NCBI GenBank assembly: GCA_035578175.1
Contig: JAQMRL010000006.1
Coordinates: 24,570,393 to 24,634,392, forward strand
DNA from: Catonia carolina
Lineage: Eukaryota; Arthropoda; Insecta; Hemiptera; Achilidae
Length of the DNA: 64,000 nt
Direction: 5' to 3'
Below, piece after piece: positions 11,815 through 22,945 of the stretch; position 1 is the stretch's first letter; each line of letters begins with the position of its first letter. A program made the position numbers and the translations under genes. The notes beneath the pieces are model-generated. The model worked only from the letters and a program-made list of their open reading frames with translations, did no database searches and was not told the DNA's origin.

Positions 11815-12607
11815 CCCAGGTAATCCACAATACCAAGTAATCCGAACTCCCACAAATTTCAATTTCTCAAAATGATAGCATAATTAAGCATGCTTATAGA
11901 AAATGAATCTCAGAAATGTTATGATTCTTTGGCTGCTGCTTGGGATTCCATAGGCAAGGCTTTAATTCAAGCATCGCAAAAACATTATTACCTTCTGTCA
12001 TTAAAAATAACAAAAATGTAGTCACTAGTCTAAGTACAAAAATAGAAAGAATGGTAGAAGTGACTTAACTCGTAACTTTGAACCGGAAAACAAAGGAAGA
12101 TCTTTCAAATTGGATTGATATAGACGGAAAAGAATTTTTCCAACTGAAAACCGACGATGACATTACTGACACAGTACAAGGGTTCACTGAAAATGTTTGA
12201 AATTGATTACAATGATGATGAAATTGAATTAGAAGAGCATGAAACTTGAAAATGCAATAAAATGTTTTAATACTTATATTCAGTAGGCAACAGAGAAAGA
12301 GATTCCACTGCACAAACTACTTTTATTGGCTCAATTACGAAAAGACACAGTAGAAAAATCATTAATTTCAAAGAAACAGATAAAAATCACCGATTTTTTG
12401 AAGAAACCATAGTAAAATTAATTTTTAAAATGTTTGTATCAATACCGTAATAAAAGCGTTGTTTGGATAAAAGTAGAAAGAGTTACAAGACTTATTTCAG
12501 CTTTCAAAACTCTCCTTGATACTCTATAATGTTCCTTAATAATCCAAATTTTTCATAATCTGAACAGCCACGGATTTTATTAGTTCGGATTATCCAGGGC
12601 CTCCTGT
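11815..12607 (+). mobile_element. Jerky/Tigger-type DNA transposon remnant
   Basis: The right end, read inward on the - strand, is 'GGCCCTGGATAATCCGAAC', and the left part carries 'AAGTAATCCGAACTCC', giving a weak inverted pair. Inside, + strand frames give 'CYDSLAAAWDSIGKALIQAS' and 'DLSNWIDIDGKEFF' followed by 'DDDITDTVQ'. These resemble the 'W..V...TL..(A/S)W' and acidic 'W....D....LTDEEI' blocks of the C-terminal part of Tigger/Jerky transposases. Frames are broken, so it is inactive. Confidence 0.6.
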
Positions 12608-12609
12608 AG

Positions 12610-13390
12610 TAGTTACTCGGTAGTTTTAGTGTATTTTTTTAAAAATTGAAGAATAAACAATTACTAAAATGGCTTAGTAATAATTATTATATCAATTTTA
12701 ATTTTAACCAGATTAATCCTACTATATCTAAGGTAGTTGTGTTACTAAGTTGTGTCTAATGCTGCAACTCTGATTCAATTTCACCATGAAGATCTGCATC
12801 TTACACACTCCCAGATTATTCTGCACTTGGTAAACACCACATCTACATTACAAGTTGCTTGTATATTTTAGCCATCTCCACAATTTCTTTATTTTAAAAT
12901 GAATGGAGTCTATTGTACATGTTACTGTTGAAAATGTGAAACATAACTGCCTTTGAAAGTTCAACTTATTAATTTTTTGTGAAGTAAAAAAAATTAAATC
13001 TACAGGTTATATCAATATTATTATTGAGGACACAAAAGATATTTCATAGCCTACATAATATTTTTGCTGCTAATTGTATTCCTAGCCTAAAGCTAGAAAG
13101 TAAAAGTAATACTTAAAAGCACCGGCCTACTCTCTCAGTAGCTTCTATTTGTATAAGAATCTGCAGTATAAACTAGTTTATCATTGTTGTTTATTACAAT
13201 AATTAAAGCAGATAGGCATGACAGAGTAGTTGTTATCAATAAAATTAAGTTATTATTGTTGGATTATATTATATTTTAGTTTGGTTTAGTAAAATTTTTA
13301 TTCATTTTTTGAGGATTATTAATAACCTATCATCAATAATTATTATATTATATCATCAATTTATTTAGATTACACCCACTAGTTTGTCTA
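12610..13390. other. Intergenic DNA, nothing recognised
   Basis: AT-rich sequence with no open frame or clear repeat boundary. Confidence 0.4.
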
Positions 13391-13391
13391 A

Positions 13392-13530
13392 AGTAGTCAT
13401 TGTGACTCAGCTGTTTAACAGCTGATTTTCAGAGACAAAGGTTATTGGTTAAAATCCTAGTAAATGTAGGTTTGTACCGGTTTTACTTTTATATGGATTT
13501 AGTGGTTACCTGTACACACATTACGAATAA
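13392..13530 (+). mobile_element. tRNA-derived SINE (family B), head part
   Basis: It shares 'CAGCTGTTTAACAGCTGATT', a box-B-like 'GGTTAAAATCCTAGTAAATG' and 'GTGGTTACC' with the reverse-strand copies at 55559 and 56098. Box A is degraded. Confidence 0.6.
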
Positions 13531-13534
13531 AAAA

Positions 13535-15140
13535 AATTTATTTACCCTAGGTTCACTATGAAAACAGTAAAATTTTTACTACAGTGGACATGTTAACAAC
13601 ATGCCTACATGAAATTTTGACATAAATAATTTTTAAGAGGAACATTATCCATCAACAGGATTCTGGCGAGGAATAATAAAGAATTTATGTAAAATTAAAT
13701 TAGTAAGCTACGTAGCCTACGTATTACTACCCATTGCCGATTGATACGTCTTATATGACTGTTTACAAGGTGGAGAGAAGATAAAACTTCAGAGGGTAGA
13801 AATGTTTATAATAGTTTATTTCTAAAGCGCTTATAAAGTTTAAGACATACCTATGTTCCCATGTTGGATTTTTATGTTATCATGAAGGATCTATCTTTAG
13901 AAATTTTAAGAGTTTTAATACATACAAACATTTAAACGGTAATAGTTGAAATCGTGGAATAACACTAAAGGTTTGGTTGAGCCATACGTACGCACCCTAA
14001 ATAAGTTCAAATTATTATCTGTAAAATAATACCACGGATATTAGTTTTTCCATATAGGTACTCTAAATTACGTCATATTATAACATTTTTATTAATTTAC
14101 TGTAGATTTAAGATCAATTTAAAAACTGATGATAACATCGCTTTTTATGAAAATTCAAAACATGGTACTTAACTGCATTGTGCTGTTATCTTTCGGCAGG
14201 ATTCGTAACTGTTACCACTCCTGAGCATTTGTTTTTAGTCCTATTTGTAATCAATATTGTGCGAAGTTACCTTCCCGTTTTTGTACCATGAATTTAATAT
14301 TACAATCGTACATTCTCGCTTTTTTTATAAAACTATATTATACTTAATGTTTGTAATAAGATATTATGATTACTATTAATATTCAAAAATAGTCACTGAA
14401 ATCACTGAAAAATTAATATAAAGGTACGCTTTTCATTCAGATACCGTAATATTACCGTGTCAACTAGGTATGTTTATTTATCGTTTTTCTATTACGCATT
14501 TATAGAAACCGCTAAAACATGTTTTATAAAAATTATATTCCATAATTTCTCTCACTGAAGCTGTTATTTTTTAATAGTATAAAAATTGTAACTCTTTGCA
14601 CGAACTATTTGCATTGTAGGTTATGATGATAACATTTTTGTAAATTTGATGGTACGACTCTTCTTATGAAATAGCTTATCAGCAGGATGAATTTTTTCTA
14701 AAATTATTAAATGCTAATTGAGCTGAAATTTGATCTGTGGTTGTTTCTGAACTATACATCCAAATATAACTTACACAATTCATATTGTTTTTTATGTAAA
14801 TTTTTTTTGTTAAACCAGGTCAATTAATTAGTTGATATTTATTTAAATAAGGAAGCTTTACCCCCTAAAACTATAAATAAATTTACGTTCTTCAACAATG
14901 TTTTACATTTTTTTTTTGTAAATTTACCTTTTTTAATATTTATTATATATTTGCCTGATCTTCCCTTGTTATAAATATTAAGGATGTTTTGCATTTTAAA
15001 ATAATTTTTGCATGGTTCTTGCATTAGATCAGGTACCTAATAACATATATTGTTGAAGATGTTTTGTTATCTACACAACTAAAAGTTTTTTTGTTGTAGT
15101 CCTTACCATTACTAAACATGGTGATTAATTTGTTTTTTCT
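13535..15140. other. AT-rich upstream DNA, no gene recognised
   Basis: I see no coding or element signature. A 5' untranslated exon of Popeye could lie here or further upstream, but nothing in the sequence identifies it. Confidence 0.35.
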
Positions 15141-15149
15141 GTTTTTATA

Positions 15150-15715
15150 GTCTCATTGGACCACTTGAATCAAATTTAGAAATCCATGGTTTGGTTTTAG
15201 GATTCTTATGTTTTTCCCAATAATTCTTCATATTTTGGGATCTAATCTGTCTGATTTTATCTGTACAATAATTGACAACGAAGCTGGAGTTATTTCGATG
15301 AATCTTGTTTCTTTATCTTGAAGCAACTTAAACTGTTCAGATTTTTCTAAAAGATCTTGTTCTGCAATGTTAAGTTCTTGCATATCTTGCTTTATTTCGG
15401 CTAACCACCTTGGAGGATTTTTCCATGAGTTAATTATAAAATATTAGTTGTTTAGTTACTGGATTGTCTGGTATTCTTAATACATACCCAAAGAAAGAAA
15501 TTTGTTTCTTCCACATGATATCAGTAATTGGCATGATTTCATGGTAGAGTTCAGAATTAGATATTAAGATCCAGATATCATTGAGTTTCTGTTTTTTGTT
15601 TATGTAAGTCCTAAGGATTCTTCTTATTATCCCAAAAATTTCTCTTATTCTCGTTTTAGTTTTGAAATTAGAAATAGTTTCGGAGCAATAAGTGGCTCCG
15701 GGTTCTACTAGGTTT
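15150..15715 (-). mobile_element. LINE C-terminal remnant
   Basis: The - strand reads 'MWKKQISFFGYVLRIPDNPV', 'WLAEIKQDMQELNIAEQDLL' and 'RIIGKNIRILKPNHGFL' in shifted frames. This is the 'FYGHV.RI.DNR' and 'W..EIK.D....I...D' tail of an arthropod LINE ORF. An SINE of family A directly follows on its upstream side (15718-15893), also reading on the - strand. Confidence 0.6.
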
Positions 15716-15717
15716 CT

Positions 15718-15893
15718 GTTTTTTTTTGGTTTAACATCCAACTGTTCTGCAGTTACTGCTAATGCAGACAGTGAAGGATGAAATGATATTTTGTAACGTA
15801 TGAAAATATGCCGTGCCTGAATGGGATTCAAACCCAAGACCGCATGATGAGGGGCGAGCACGTTGCTGACTACGCCAAACTGTGACCGGCACA
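15718..15893 (-). mobile_element. tRNA-derived SINE (family A)
   Basis: On the - strand the head starts 'GCCGGTCACAGTTTGGCGTA', has a box-A-like TGGCGTAGTCAGC and a box-B-like GGGTTTGAATCCC about 35 bases apart. The body, with 'CACTGTCTGCATTAGCAG', follows and ends in an A-rich tail. It is the most complete tRNA-like head of this family in the window. It should not be called a tRNA gene, because it continues into the SINE body and the cloverleaf is imperfect. Confidence 0.7.
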
Positions 15894-16120
15894 GTTTGGA
15901 TTGATTAGATAGGTCCTTCTTGTTGTATGTATTCTTGGTTAAGTTACTGGGCTTTTGCTATTTTATTAGTTCAAATTTTCTAAGTCAATTTCTCATTTCC
16001 GTTGTAAGTTTATGTCTCGCCAAGATATTTAAATTCTTTGACAATATCAACTAAGTTACCATTTTAATATGTTTATGATATTATTTAATTAATTCAATTT
16101 TTAATGTTTTGTTAATGCAG

Positions 16121-16242
16121 TTTAGAAATGAATTCAGATGAAGGATTGCATGATCGTGGTGCAACCCTCATTCAGATTCTTCCAGGAGACAACATAACAT
16201 GGGAAGAGGGTCCGTTTAATTACACTACATATCTTGGTATAG
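16121..16242 (+). CDS. Popeye: Popeye-domain protein, coding exon 1 (start ATG 16128)
   Basis: First coding exon found for a Popeye/BVES-type protein: a three-pass membrane protein whose cytosolic Popeye domain binds cAMP and which acts at the plasma membrane of muscle and epithelia (family knowledge). Joining seven exons with GT-AG junctions and compatible phases gives 393 residues without a stop, close to the 350-400 usual for the family. This exon encodes residues 1-38 plus one base, including sequons N22-I-T and N31-Y-T, as expected of the glycosylated extracellular N-terminus. The acceptor at 16119-16120 precedes the ATG by only seven bases, so at least one upstream exon exists. It is probably 5' untranslated, but a coding one with an earlier start cannot be excluded. 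Donor: GTAAGA at 16243. Confidence 0.88.
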
Positions 16243-16432
16243 GTAAGAAACGGTCAAAAAATCTTCATTAGCTTTTAAATTGTAAATAAAACAACAACTA
16301 TTATGCTGTAAGAAGTATTTCATCATCATTTATTTGAGTAAATATTTAGAGGAAGTATAAATTATTCTTAAAATTTGAGACAAATAATTTTAGACCTGTT
16401 CATGGGTTGGAATATTATTGTAACAGTAAACA

Positions 16433-16550
16433 GTGTATGTAACAGTTATTTTCACTCAATGAGGAAGGCATTTGGTAAACCACCTCACTCCACATTTTAC
16501 TTAGAGGTTCAAATTAGCCTTTCAACTGATGACCTAAATAATAACAAGCT
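16433..16550 (+). mobile_element. SINE family C, 3' part
   Basis: It matches 'CACTCAATGAGGAAGGCATT', 'GGTAAACCACCTCACTCC' and 'GAGGTTCAAATTAGCCTTTC' and ends 'GATGACCTAAATAATAACAA'. The 5' half is absent. Confidence 0.65.
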
Positions 16551-16599
16551 CATAAAAAGTATATTTTTGTTAATTTTTTACAGATATATTTAAAAATTG

Positions 16600-17395
16600 A
16601 GAAATTATTCAAAATCAGCACATTTTTATGATGTAAAAGAGAAAAAATCATAGTAGCCACTCTTGAGAAAATCTTAAAAAAGTTAAAAATTTTACAAATA
16701 AACTATTAATTCCGATTGACCAATTTTGATAAATTTGCGTGTTGAGTTGCCTCATGGTACCTAACTTAAATTCCAAGTTTCAACTTTGTACGCTATGCCT
16801 ACCTTTAGATATTTTGTTCACACATAGACAAATTGTTAAAAGCATTTTTTTTTTTGGATTCAGTGGGCCTGAAAACTTGTATTTCAGGTAAATACTCGAT
16901 TTCAAAAAATCTACTTGTAAAGAATAAGTACTTTCTTTTTCTATATATTCATATAGGGCAAGAGAATTCCCAAAACGGGCAGGTGGAGTGTTATTTTAAT
17001 TGCACTCTATCTGTTTGGTCCAGGGCTAAAAAAAATAGTTCTGTTTCTTATCACAGAGTCAGCCACTTATATGACTGAACTAAGAAGATTTAAGAACAGA
17101 AGAGGTAGCGGTGTAAAAGACACTAGTCAGAGTTATCTCCTCTGAGAGTAATGAATTTCACTATGCAGCCAGACCCTGTGGTGAATGAAGTGAAAGTGTC
17201 ATTTGCAGGGTGGAAAGTGAGTGCTTTTCGGAGAACCTGGCATGCTGATAAGCATACTCTTTCAACTCAGTGAGGAAGGCAATGGTAAACCACCTTACTC
17301 CTCGTTTTTACTTAGTAAAACCTCTAGAGGTTCAAACCAGCCTTTCGGCTGTTGACCTAAACAACAACAACAGGGCAAGAGAAAGTAAAAAATTA
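16600..17395 (-). repeat. R family copy, target of a SINE
   Basis: Reverse-orientation R blocks run from the TCTTGAGAAAATC region at about 16660 to the CTATATATTCATATAGGGCAAGAGAA edge. This edge is duplicated around the SINE at 16967-17371. Removing the SINE and one duplicate restores a continuous R edge. Confidence 0.65.
16967..17371 (+). mobile_element. SINE-like element (family C), young full-length copy
   Basis: About 405 bp with exact 12-bp target duplications AGGGCAAGAGAA at 16955-16966 and 17372-17383. It differs from the copy at 2984-3381 by only a few changes, including a short extra segment near 17083. It ends in CAACAACAAC. This is direct evidence of recent LINE-driven mobility within the Popeye intron. 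Confidence 0.88.
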
Positions 17396-17460
17396 GAAAA
17401 GAAGTCTGTATTAACTTGTGTTACCAACTTTTTGTAATGTATCTTATTTTTCACTAAATA

Positions 17461-18066
17461 CAGTAACTACCTTGTTTTTTCCGAGCAAATTGGTATCGGA
17501 AGCGATCCGGAAAATCAAAAATATGAATATCCTTTTATGAAATCAATAAGAACAAAATGTAACAGTTTTATTTATATTCTTTGGACAGAAACACGTTACT
17601 AAATGTTTATACATAAATATTTATCAGTGGTCAGTATCCTTTGCAAAGAAAAAATTTATTTTTCTGTCTTTTTTCATTTGGTGTTTAAAGCAGCACAATT
17701 GCGCAAGTGTTTGACTATCAGAAGTTTCTGCACCTGCACGCGTTGATTGCATCACACCAGCCCTTCCCACCTTCTGACCATGATGACTCGCCAAGCAAAC
17801 ACAAGAGTGTGCGTGTGATCTTTAGGTCGAGGCACTAAAGCTTCAACTATACAATAACACTTTAACTACAGCTGTACACTTGAATATTTAAACTTTAATA
17901 ACTGTACAATACTGTATAGGTTACACAGTGTAAAACGTACTGTTTCTAAATTGCACTGCTGTTCAAATACTGTATATGGGCTATCGCTATCTCATAAATA
18001 AATAAAAATTTTTTGATGCAGATTTTCCTGGATAACCCGTACATCCCTGGACAAACAAGGTTCTTC
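17461..18066. mobile_element. Tigger-type non-autonomous DNA transposon
   Basis: The left end 'CAGTAACTACCTTGTTTTTT' follows a TA, and the right end read inward is 'GAACCTTGTTTGTCCAGG'. Left-internal 'GGTATCGGAAGCGATCCGG' is like the sub-terminal part of Tigger/Jerky elements. No transposase frame remains. The right end is close to the exon 2 splice acceptor. Confidence 0.5.
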
Positions 18067-18116
18067 AACCAAATTTTATTTTCTTATAGTTTTATGACAC
18101 TGTTCTTTTTGATTAG

Positions 18117-18254
18117 GCACTCTTGGATGGTGTGATTTATGGCGAAATCCTCAACATTTGCTCTTCCAACTTGCTAACACGTGCTTCCTTATTTCATACG
18201 CTGTGCCTACTAACCGTTATGGAATTCTTTTTATGCATTCATTGCTTATTATAG
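18117..18254 (+). CDS. Popeye: Popeye-domain protein, coding exon 2
   Basis: Residues 39-84, entered in phase 1 and left in phase 1. 'GTLGWCDLWRNPQHLLFQLA' matches the conserved C..W..P.H..FQ.AN segment that leads into the first membrane helix (about residues 51-68). 'YGILFMHSLLIIG' starts the second (about 73-97). Acceptor GATTAG at 18111-18116, donor GTAAGT at 18255. Confidence 0.93.
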   Translation, partial: ALLDGVIYGEILNICSSNLLTRASLFHTLCLLTVMEFFLCIHCLL

Positions 18255-19028
18255 GTAAGTATCCCAGATAACTCATAATTTTATTTTCTAGTTCTTTGCA
18301 TTGTTTTCCAGAGGTGAAAAAAGTTGACTGCCAATTTTTCTTTTTTTTTGAATAGCACATTTTTAATTTTTATGCAAGTAAAATATCATACATACTATTA
18401 AACCACAAATGAAATGTACCGTTGATTCTAATACACAGTGTGGTTATCTGTGTCTAAAAATTTTAAAATTGCATTTTTGAAATTGAATAATTAATATTCA
18501 CTTGGCATCTTAAACAGGCAAAAAGAAAGACAACTCTTAAAATAATTTATCAACAAAAAATTAATTTTCCTTTGATGGTGTACACCATCTAGCCTGTTCT
18601 TACATCAAAAAGGTTTATTCATTTTTATTAAAAAGCTGCAAATAAAATAAATAAATTACTCCCTGTATTTTAAAGGTCTTGCCAAGCTCTTTTTCACCTT
18701 AGGCCTGTATATAGAACCCGTTTTGGAATTCTATCTCACTTCATTTTTCGATGATGCTCCCTATCCATTTAGCATGATGAAAGCTGATTTTCTCATTATA
18801 CTTACTGTGTCTGCAACTCTTCCTTTTCGCAGTTTTAATTTCAGTCCTCCTTTGTACAGCCCTTGACCCTCTGTAGTAAATGTATCTCTTTAGCTTCCAA
18901 TTTCTATGTCCTTCTCTTTGGAAGAGCCTAAGTTTCACTGCCTTACAAAAAAGTCAGAACTGCCATTATGTCATAGAGTTATATCAAAGTATGTTTGTGA
19001 GCTCTATTCCTCAGCGCAGTTGCAGTCA

Positions 19029-19103
19029 TTCTACATACGAGGTGCTACCCAAAAATTCAGGGAATTTGAATATCACGCACGAACCATTGGTGGTATGACC
19101 TTG
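19029..19103 (+). mobile_element. Mariner end, isolated copy
   Basis: About 75 bp beginning 'CTACATACGAGGTGCTACCC' and continuing 'AAAAATTCAGGGAATTTG'. It is almost identical to the mariner end at 20030-20103, but no transposase follows it. Confidence 0.65.
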
Positions 19104-19140
19104 TAAAGATAAAGGAAAAATGAATGAATGAATTAATGAA

Positions 19141-19279
19141 ATTAATAACACCAATATTAACTCTTTTGTGCTCCACGTTGGGCCCCAAAAATGTAAAGAA
19201 TGTATAAAATGAATTAATTAATGACGCCAATATTAACTCTTTTGTGCACCACGTTGGGCACCAAAAATGTAAAGAATGT
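19141..19279 (+). repeat. 74-bp tandem repeat, two units
   Basis: Units at 19141-19203 and 19215-19279 share 'CCAATATTAACTCTTTTGTG', 'CACGTTGGG' and 'CCAAAAATGTAAAGAATGT'. Read on the - strand the core is TTTTTGGTGCCCAACGTGG. This resembles the TGGYGCCC primer-binding sites that follow some LTRs, but no LTR pair is seen, so that reading is speculative. Confidence 0.6.
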
Positions 19280-20029
19280 TAATGAATGATTGAATGAATA
19301 AACGAATGAAAACACTAGATAAATGAATGAATATTATTTAATAAATCGAAATTTTCATATATAAAATTGTAATTATTTTATAAAATTTATTGATTTATTA
19401 AATTTATTGATGACACTCTTGTTACAGTTCTAATTATGCTAATGAATTTACTGTTTTAAATATATTGCAATTTGTTATTCTGAAAATCTTTAAGTTTGTT
19501 TAATGATATTTAATGAGCTCAGTTATTAATGAATAATTATAATTACGAATTGTTCTGGATTGCTTGCAGTCCTCTGGTTTCTTCTTGTCCATCTATCGAT
19601 CGGGAATCAAATGGGTCGTCGATGCATTGTTGCACTTGGTTTTATAGTTTTTGACAAATTTATTTAAATTTTATCTGTATATTATAAAATAATCAAAATT
19701 GTTTCAGTTGGTTCCATAATTAAATTAAATCTTGATATTCTTGTAATTTCTTTTAAATATTTTCTAACTGGTTCAAATGTTTAATTTAAAATTATACTAT
19801 CTTTTGTCTTCTTGCTTCAAATCTAGATATTTGGCTTCTGGAATTTTTATTTAAATTTTATATTTTCTTCTTATAATTTATCTTGATATATTTAGTTTTT
19901 GATTCAGAATAATTTAAATTTTAATTAGAAATTGTTTATATTTGATTATTATGTAAAATTATTTCTTTTTTTAAAAATCCAACAATTATCTATTACCTAC
20001 GATATTATGTAGGATAGACTGCTATTCTA

Positions 20030-20660
20030 CTCTACATACGAGATGCTACCCAAAAATTCAGGGAATTTGAATATCACGCACAAACCATTGGTGGCATGAC
20101 CTGCTGCTGCTAGATGTCACTAACAGTACTCTTTGTCAATCACTGTTCCAACAGCGGTGACAGTGAGAGTATGCATTGTTGAGTTTTGTGCGGTTGTGTT
20201 TAAGTATTTTGGTGATTTTCTAATGTAAAAATTAAAAATACAGCAAGAGATGGCCCTAACTTCATCTCCAATATCGTAACAGGTGATAAGACATGGGTGT
20301 ATGGTTATGACCCTGAAACTAAGCAGCAATTGTCGCAGTGGAAGTCGCCAAGTTCACCGCAGCCAAAAAAAAGCACACTAAGTTTGCAGCAACGTCAAGT
20401 CCTTGATGATTGTATTTTTTGACATTAAAGGCATTATCCACAAGGCATTTGTTCCTCCTGGTCAAACTATCAATGGAAAGTTTTGAGGTGGTTACATGAA
20501 AGCATTAGATGCAAATGTTCAGATCAGTGGGCTAACAACAGCTGGATTCTGCACCATGAGTTCGTGTCCCCGCACACATCGCTAGACGTTTGGAATTTTT
20601 TGGCTTCCAAAAACACTGTAGTGGTGCCCCACTCATATACAAATCTTGATCAAAGCCAAT
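20030..20660 (+). pseudogene. Mariner transposase relic
   Basis: The element starts at the GAGATGCTACCCAAAAATTC end and continues into fragments of a mariner (DD34D) transposase: 'GDKTWVYGYDPETKQQ', 'SQWKSPSSPQPKK', 'NNSWILHHEFVSPHTSLDV' and 'FLASKNTVVVPH'. The family motif GDETWV keeps its first Asp here, but the next residue is Lys. The second block, normally HHDNAPAHTS, reads HHEFVSPHTS, so its Asp is lost. Several stops and frame shifts also occur. It is inactive. Confidence 0.85.
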
Positions 20661-20837
20661 ATCATAACCTAAATAATTACACTGTGATACTTGTCCCAGC
20701 ACCACATCATCTATCACAGTTTAAGACTTGGTAGGATATATAACAGTAAATGCCATTATCTTCGACTTTTTTACAAAATGTTGATAGCAAATAGTATGCT
20801 CTCAAATTAATTAATAAAATTATTATATATGTTTCAG

Positions 20838-21019
20838 GATTTATGTTATTTTCCGTTTGGGCTTGGACAATAGTTTGTGCGCCTGATGTATTTATTTGGA
20901 ATCTTTGTTTTACATTCTTGAATATATTCCAATTATTTTACGTCATTTATCAAATGAGACCTGTAAAATTTGATCCTGAATTAGAAGAAGTGTACCACAC
21001 ACTTTTTAGACCTTTTAAA
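20838..21019 (+). CDS. Popeye: Popeye-domain protein, coding exon 3
   Basis: Residues 85-145, entered in phase 1 and left in phase 0. It completes membrane helix 2 ('FMLFSVWAWTIVCAPD'), carries helix 3 ('VFIWNLCFTFLNIFQLFYVI', about 102-121) and begins the cytosolic part with 'RPVKFDPELEEVYHTLFRPF'. That stretch is the family's highly conserved RP(V)KF..ELE..Y..LF.P junction into the Popeye domain. Acceptor TTTCAG at 20832-20837, donor GTAAGT at 21020. Confidence 0.95.
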
Positions 21020-21177
21020 GTAAGTGATTTCCTTTAATTCTTTTCTTGTTAATTTTATTCATGACATATATTTACAGTCCTGAAAATTGTCATGATTTAG
21101 ATGTTTTAATATTGTTTTATTTGAATACAACTGAAATGGTGAATGAGTATAATGCAGTTGAATGTAACTAAAGTATA

Positions 21178-22019
21178 CAAGGCGTGTCCAGAAAGTAAGT
21201 ACCGTTTCGTTCTAACACCGCCACAGCACTACTATCAGCACTCCCACTTGCACTCTACTCTCCCTAAATCATTAGCTCCTCGCTGATGCCATTACAATTG
21301 ATTAATCTTGTGCTTTATGTTTACTGTTGTCATTTACAAAATTTAAAACAATCGAAGAACCCACTGACTGCGAGATTTGTTCATCATCCGGTTTTTGAAT
21401 GCAAGGAACTTTAATCAGCCAGAATTCATCAGTAGATTAAAGAGATCAAAGAGGGCAACCTTCTGTTGTCAGTGATGACTTGGTAAGGAGAGTGGATGAG
21501 AAAATTAAAGAGAACATATGATTCACAATGATGGTGCTTTCAGATGAATTTCCAGAAGTTTTAAAAACTGTTTTGCGTGAGATTGTAGCCAACCATTTGG
21601 GTTATCATAAGCTGTGTTTTTGCTAAGTTTCAAAAATGCTCATAGATGTGCACAGAACAAAGCATCTTGTAATGCTCCAACATTTCTTACTCAGTATCAT
21701 GGTCCTTGACGCTGTATGGTCTGACTACCACTTGTTCTTGCGCATAAAACACGAGCTTGATGGTAAGTGCTTTGAGTGTAATGACAATGCAGAAACCACT
21801 ATAAAGTTATGGCTGTCATTACTGATGGGATGTTTCTTTGAAGAAGGTTCGAATAAGCTGGTCACCCACTTCTACAAATGCCTGAACAATGGTGGAAACT
21901 GTGTAGAAAAGTGGTTTAAATTGGTAAAAACGGTTTATCTTTCAGGAAAAAAGCGTTGTTTTAAAAAATTATTTTAGCATTTTTTTTCAAAACAGCACTT
22001 CATTTCTGAACACGCTTTA
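21178..22019 (+). mobile_element. Mariner-like element, internally deleted
   Basis: It has TA on both sides (21176-21177, 22020-22021) and inverted ends: 'CAAGGCGTGTCCAGAAAGTA' at the left and, read inward at the right, 'TAAAGCGTGTTCAGAAATGA'. At 842 bp it is shorter than the roughly 1.3 kb of complete mariners. The open frame 21636-21977 reads 'WSDYHLFLRIKHELDGKCFE' then 'GCFFEEGSNKLVTHFYKCLN', the C-terminal DYHLF..LK..L.G and YKC....G blocks of mariner transposase. The catalytic middle is gone, so it cannot move itself. Confidence 0.85.
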
Positions 22020-22307
22020 TACTAGAAACAACCAGTTCTTTCACATTTGACTAAAATTAATCAAAAAATGAAATAATTAATTTAAAAGGTTTCAGTCTCA
22101 AATTGCTCATGGCATATGGTAAATACATTGAATAAACACAAATAGGCACAACACTCAACTTATTCAGCTGTCATCTAAGATTTTGGGTTAGGGTATTTTG
22201 GACACATCAATTGTACAGAAGAAATAAAGAATTTGTTGAACTTACAGTCTGCCAGGAATAAAAAGGAAAATTAAATTTTATTTAATTTTTCTACGATGAA
22301 GATCTTT

Positions 22308-22425
22308 TTTAATGGTCTGGAAATTTTAACACGTTAAAATCCATCATTTCAGTACTGAAAACCTACAGTAGTCACTAATGATCAAGCTGTTGATGCCACT
22401 TAAAATTATCTTAAAAAAAATTCTT
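22308..22425 (+). mobile_element. SINE family D fragment
   Basis: It shares 'GAAATTTTAACACGTTAA' and 'ACAGTAGTCACTAATGATCA' followed by an A-rich end with the tRNA-headed copy at 57690-57860. The head is missing here. Confidence 0.6.
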
Positions 22426-22434
22426 TAAATGTTT

Positions 22435-22945
22435 AAAGAAAAACAACGTAATTCCACATTCCGATGATGTGAGATACTTAGGCATCTATCTAACAGGCGA
22501 TTGACATAAAAAAAAACATGTATGGACCAAACGGAAACTACTTTGACTTAAATTATGACAACTGTATTGGCTTGTTGCGAGGTGATCAGTTGCCTTTGGA
22601 AATTATAGTTACACTGTACAAAGTGATGATAACATCAGTTTGGAATTACGGAACTGAACTCTTGGGTACAGCATGCATGTCTAATATGTAGAAATATTAC
22701 AGAGATTCCAATCGAAGTTTCTTCGATATACGTTGCACCTTGGTGTGTGCCTAATGAAGTACTCCACTGTGACCTCTGCATACCTACGGTGAGAGAAGAA
22801 ATTAACAGTCAGAGTAAAAAGTATTTAAACAAGTTAGACATTCATCCTAAACATTTGGATATAAATCTTCTCAACAACAATATTGAAAATCAAAAACTCA
22901 AAAAGGTGATAATATTAAAACTTCCATTTCGGTTGACCTGATCAA
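22435..22945 (+). mobile_element. Jockey-type LINE C-terminal remnant
   Basis: Shifted frames give 'IPHSDDVRYLGIYLTGD', 'RFQSKFLRYTLHLG', 'NEVLHCDLCIPTVREEINSQ' and 'SKKYLNKLDIHPKHLDINLL'. These are the post-polymerase blocks VKYLG..LD, QRFQ.K.LR, N..LH.DL.IPTV..EI and KY..RL..HPN of Jockey LINEs. It is broken by stops and has no polymerase core. Confidence 0.75.

Larger units (their letters stand above)
16243..18116 (+). other. Popeye intron 1
   Basis: A 1.9-kb phase-1 intron holding a family C SINE fragment, an R copy with a young SINE inside it, and a Tigger-type element whose right end lies about 50 bases before the exon 2 acceptor. Confidence 0.8.
18255..20837 (+). other. Popeye intron 2
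   Basis: A 2.6-kb phase-1 intron containing a possible - strand LINE fragment around 18700-18940, a duplicated mariner end, a 74-bp tandem repeat and a mariner transposase relic. Confidence 0.8.

Noticed and set aside
15810..15893. Possible tRNA on the - strand
   Set aside because: The arms pair poorly and the body matches other family A SINEs.
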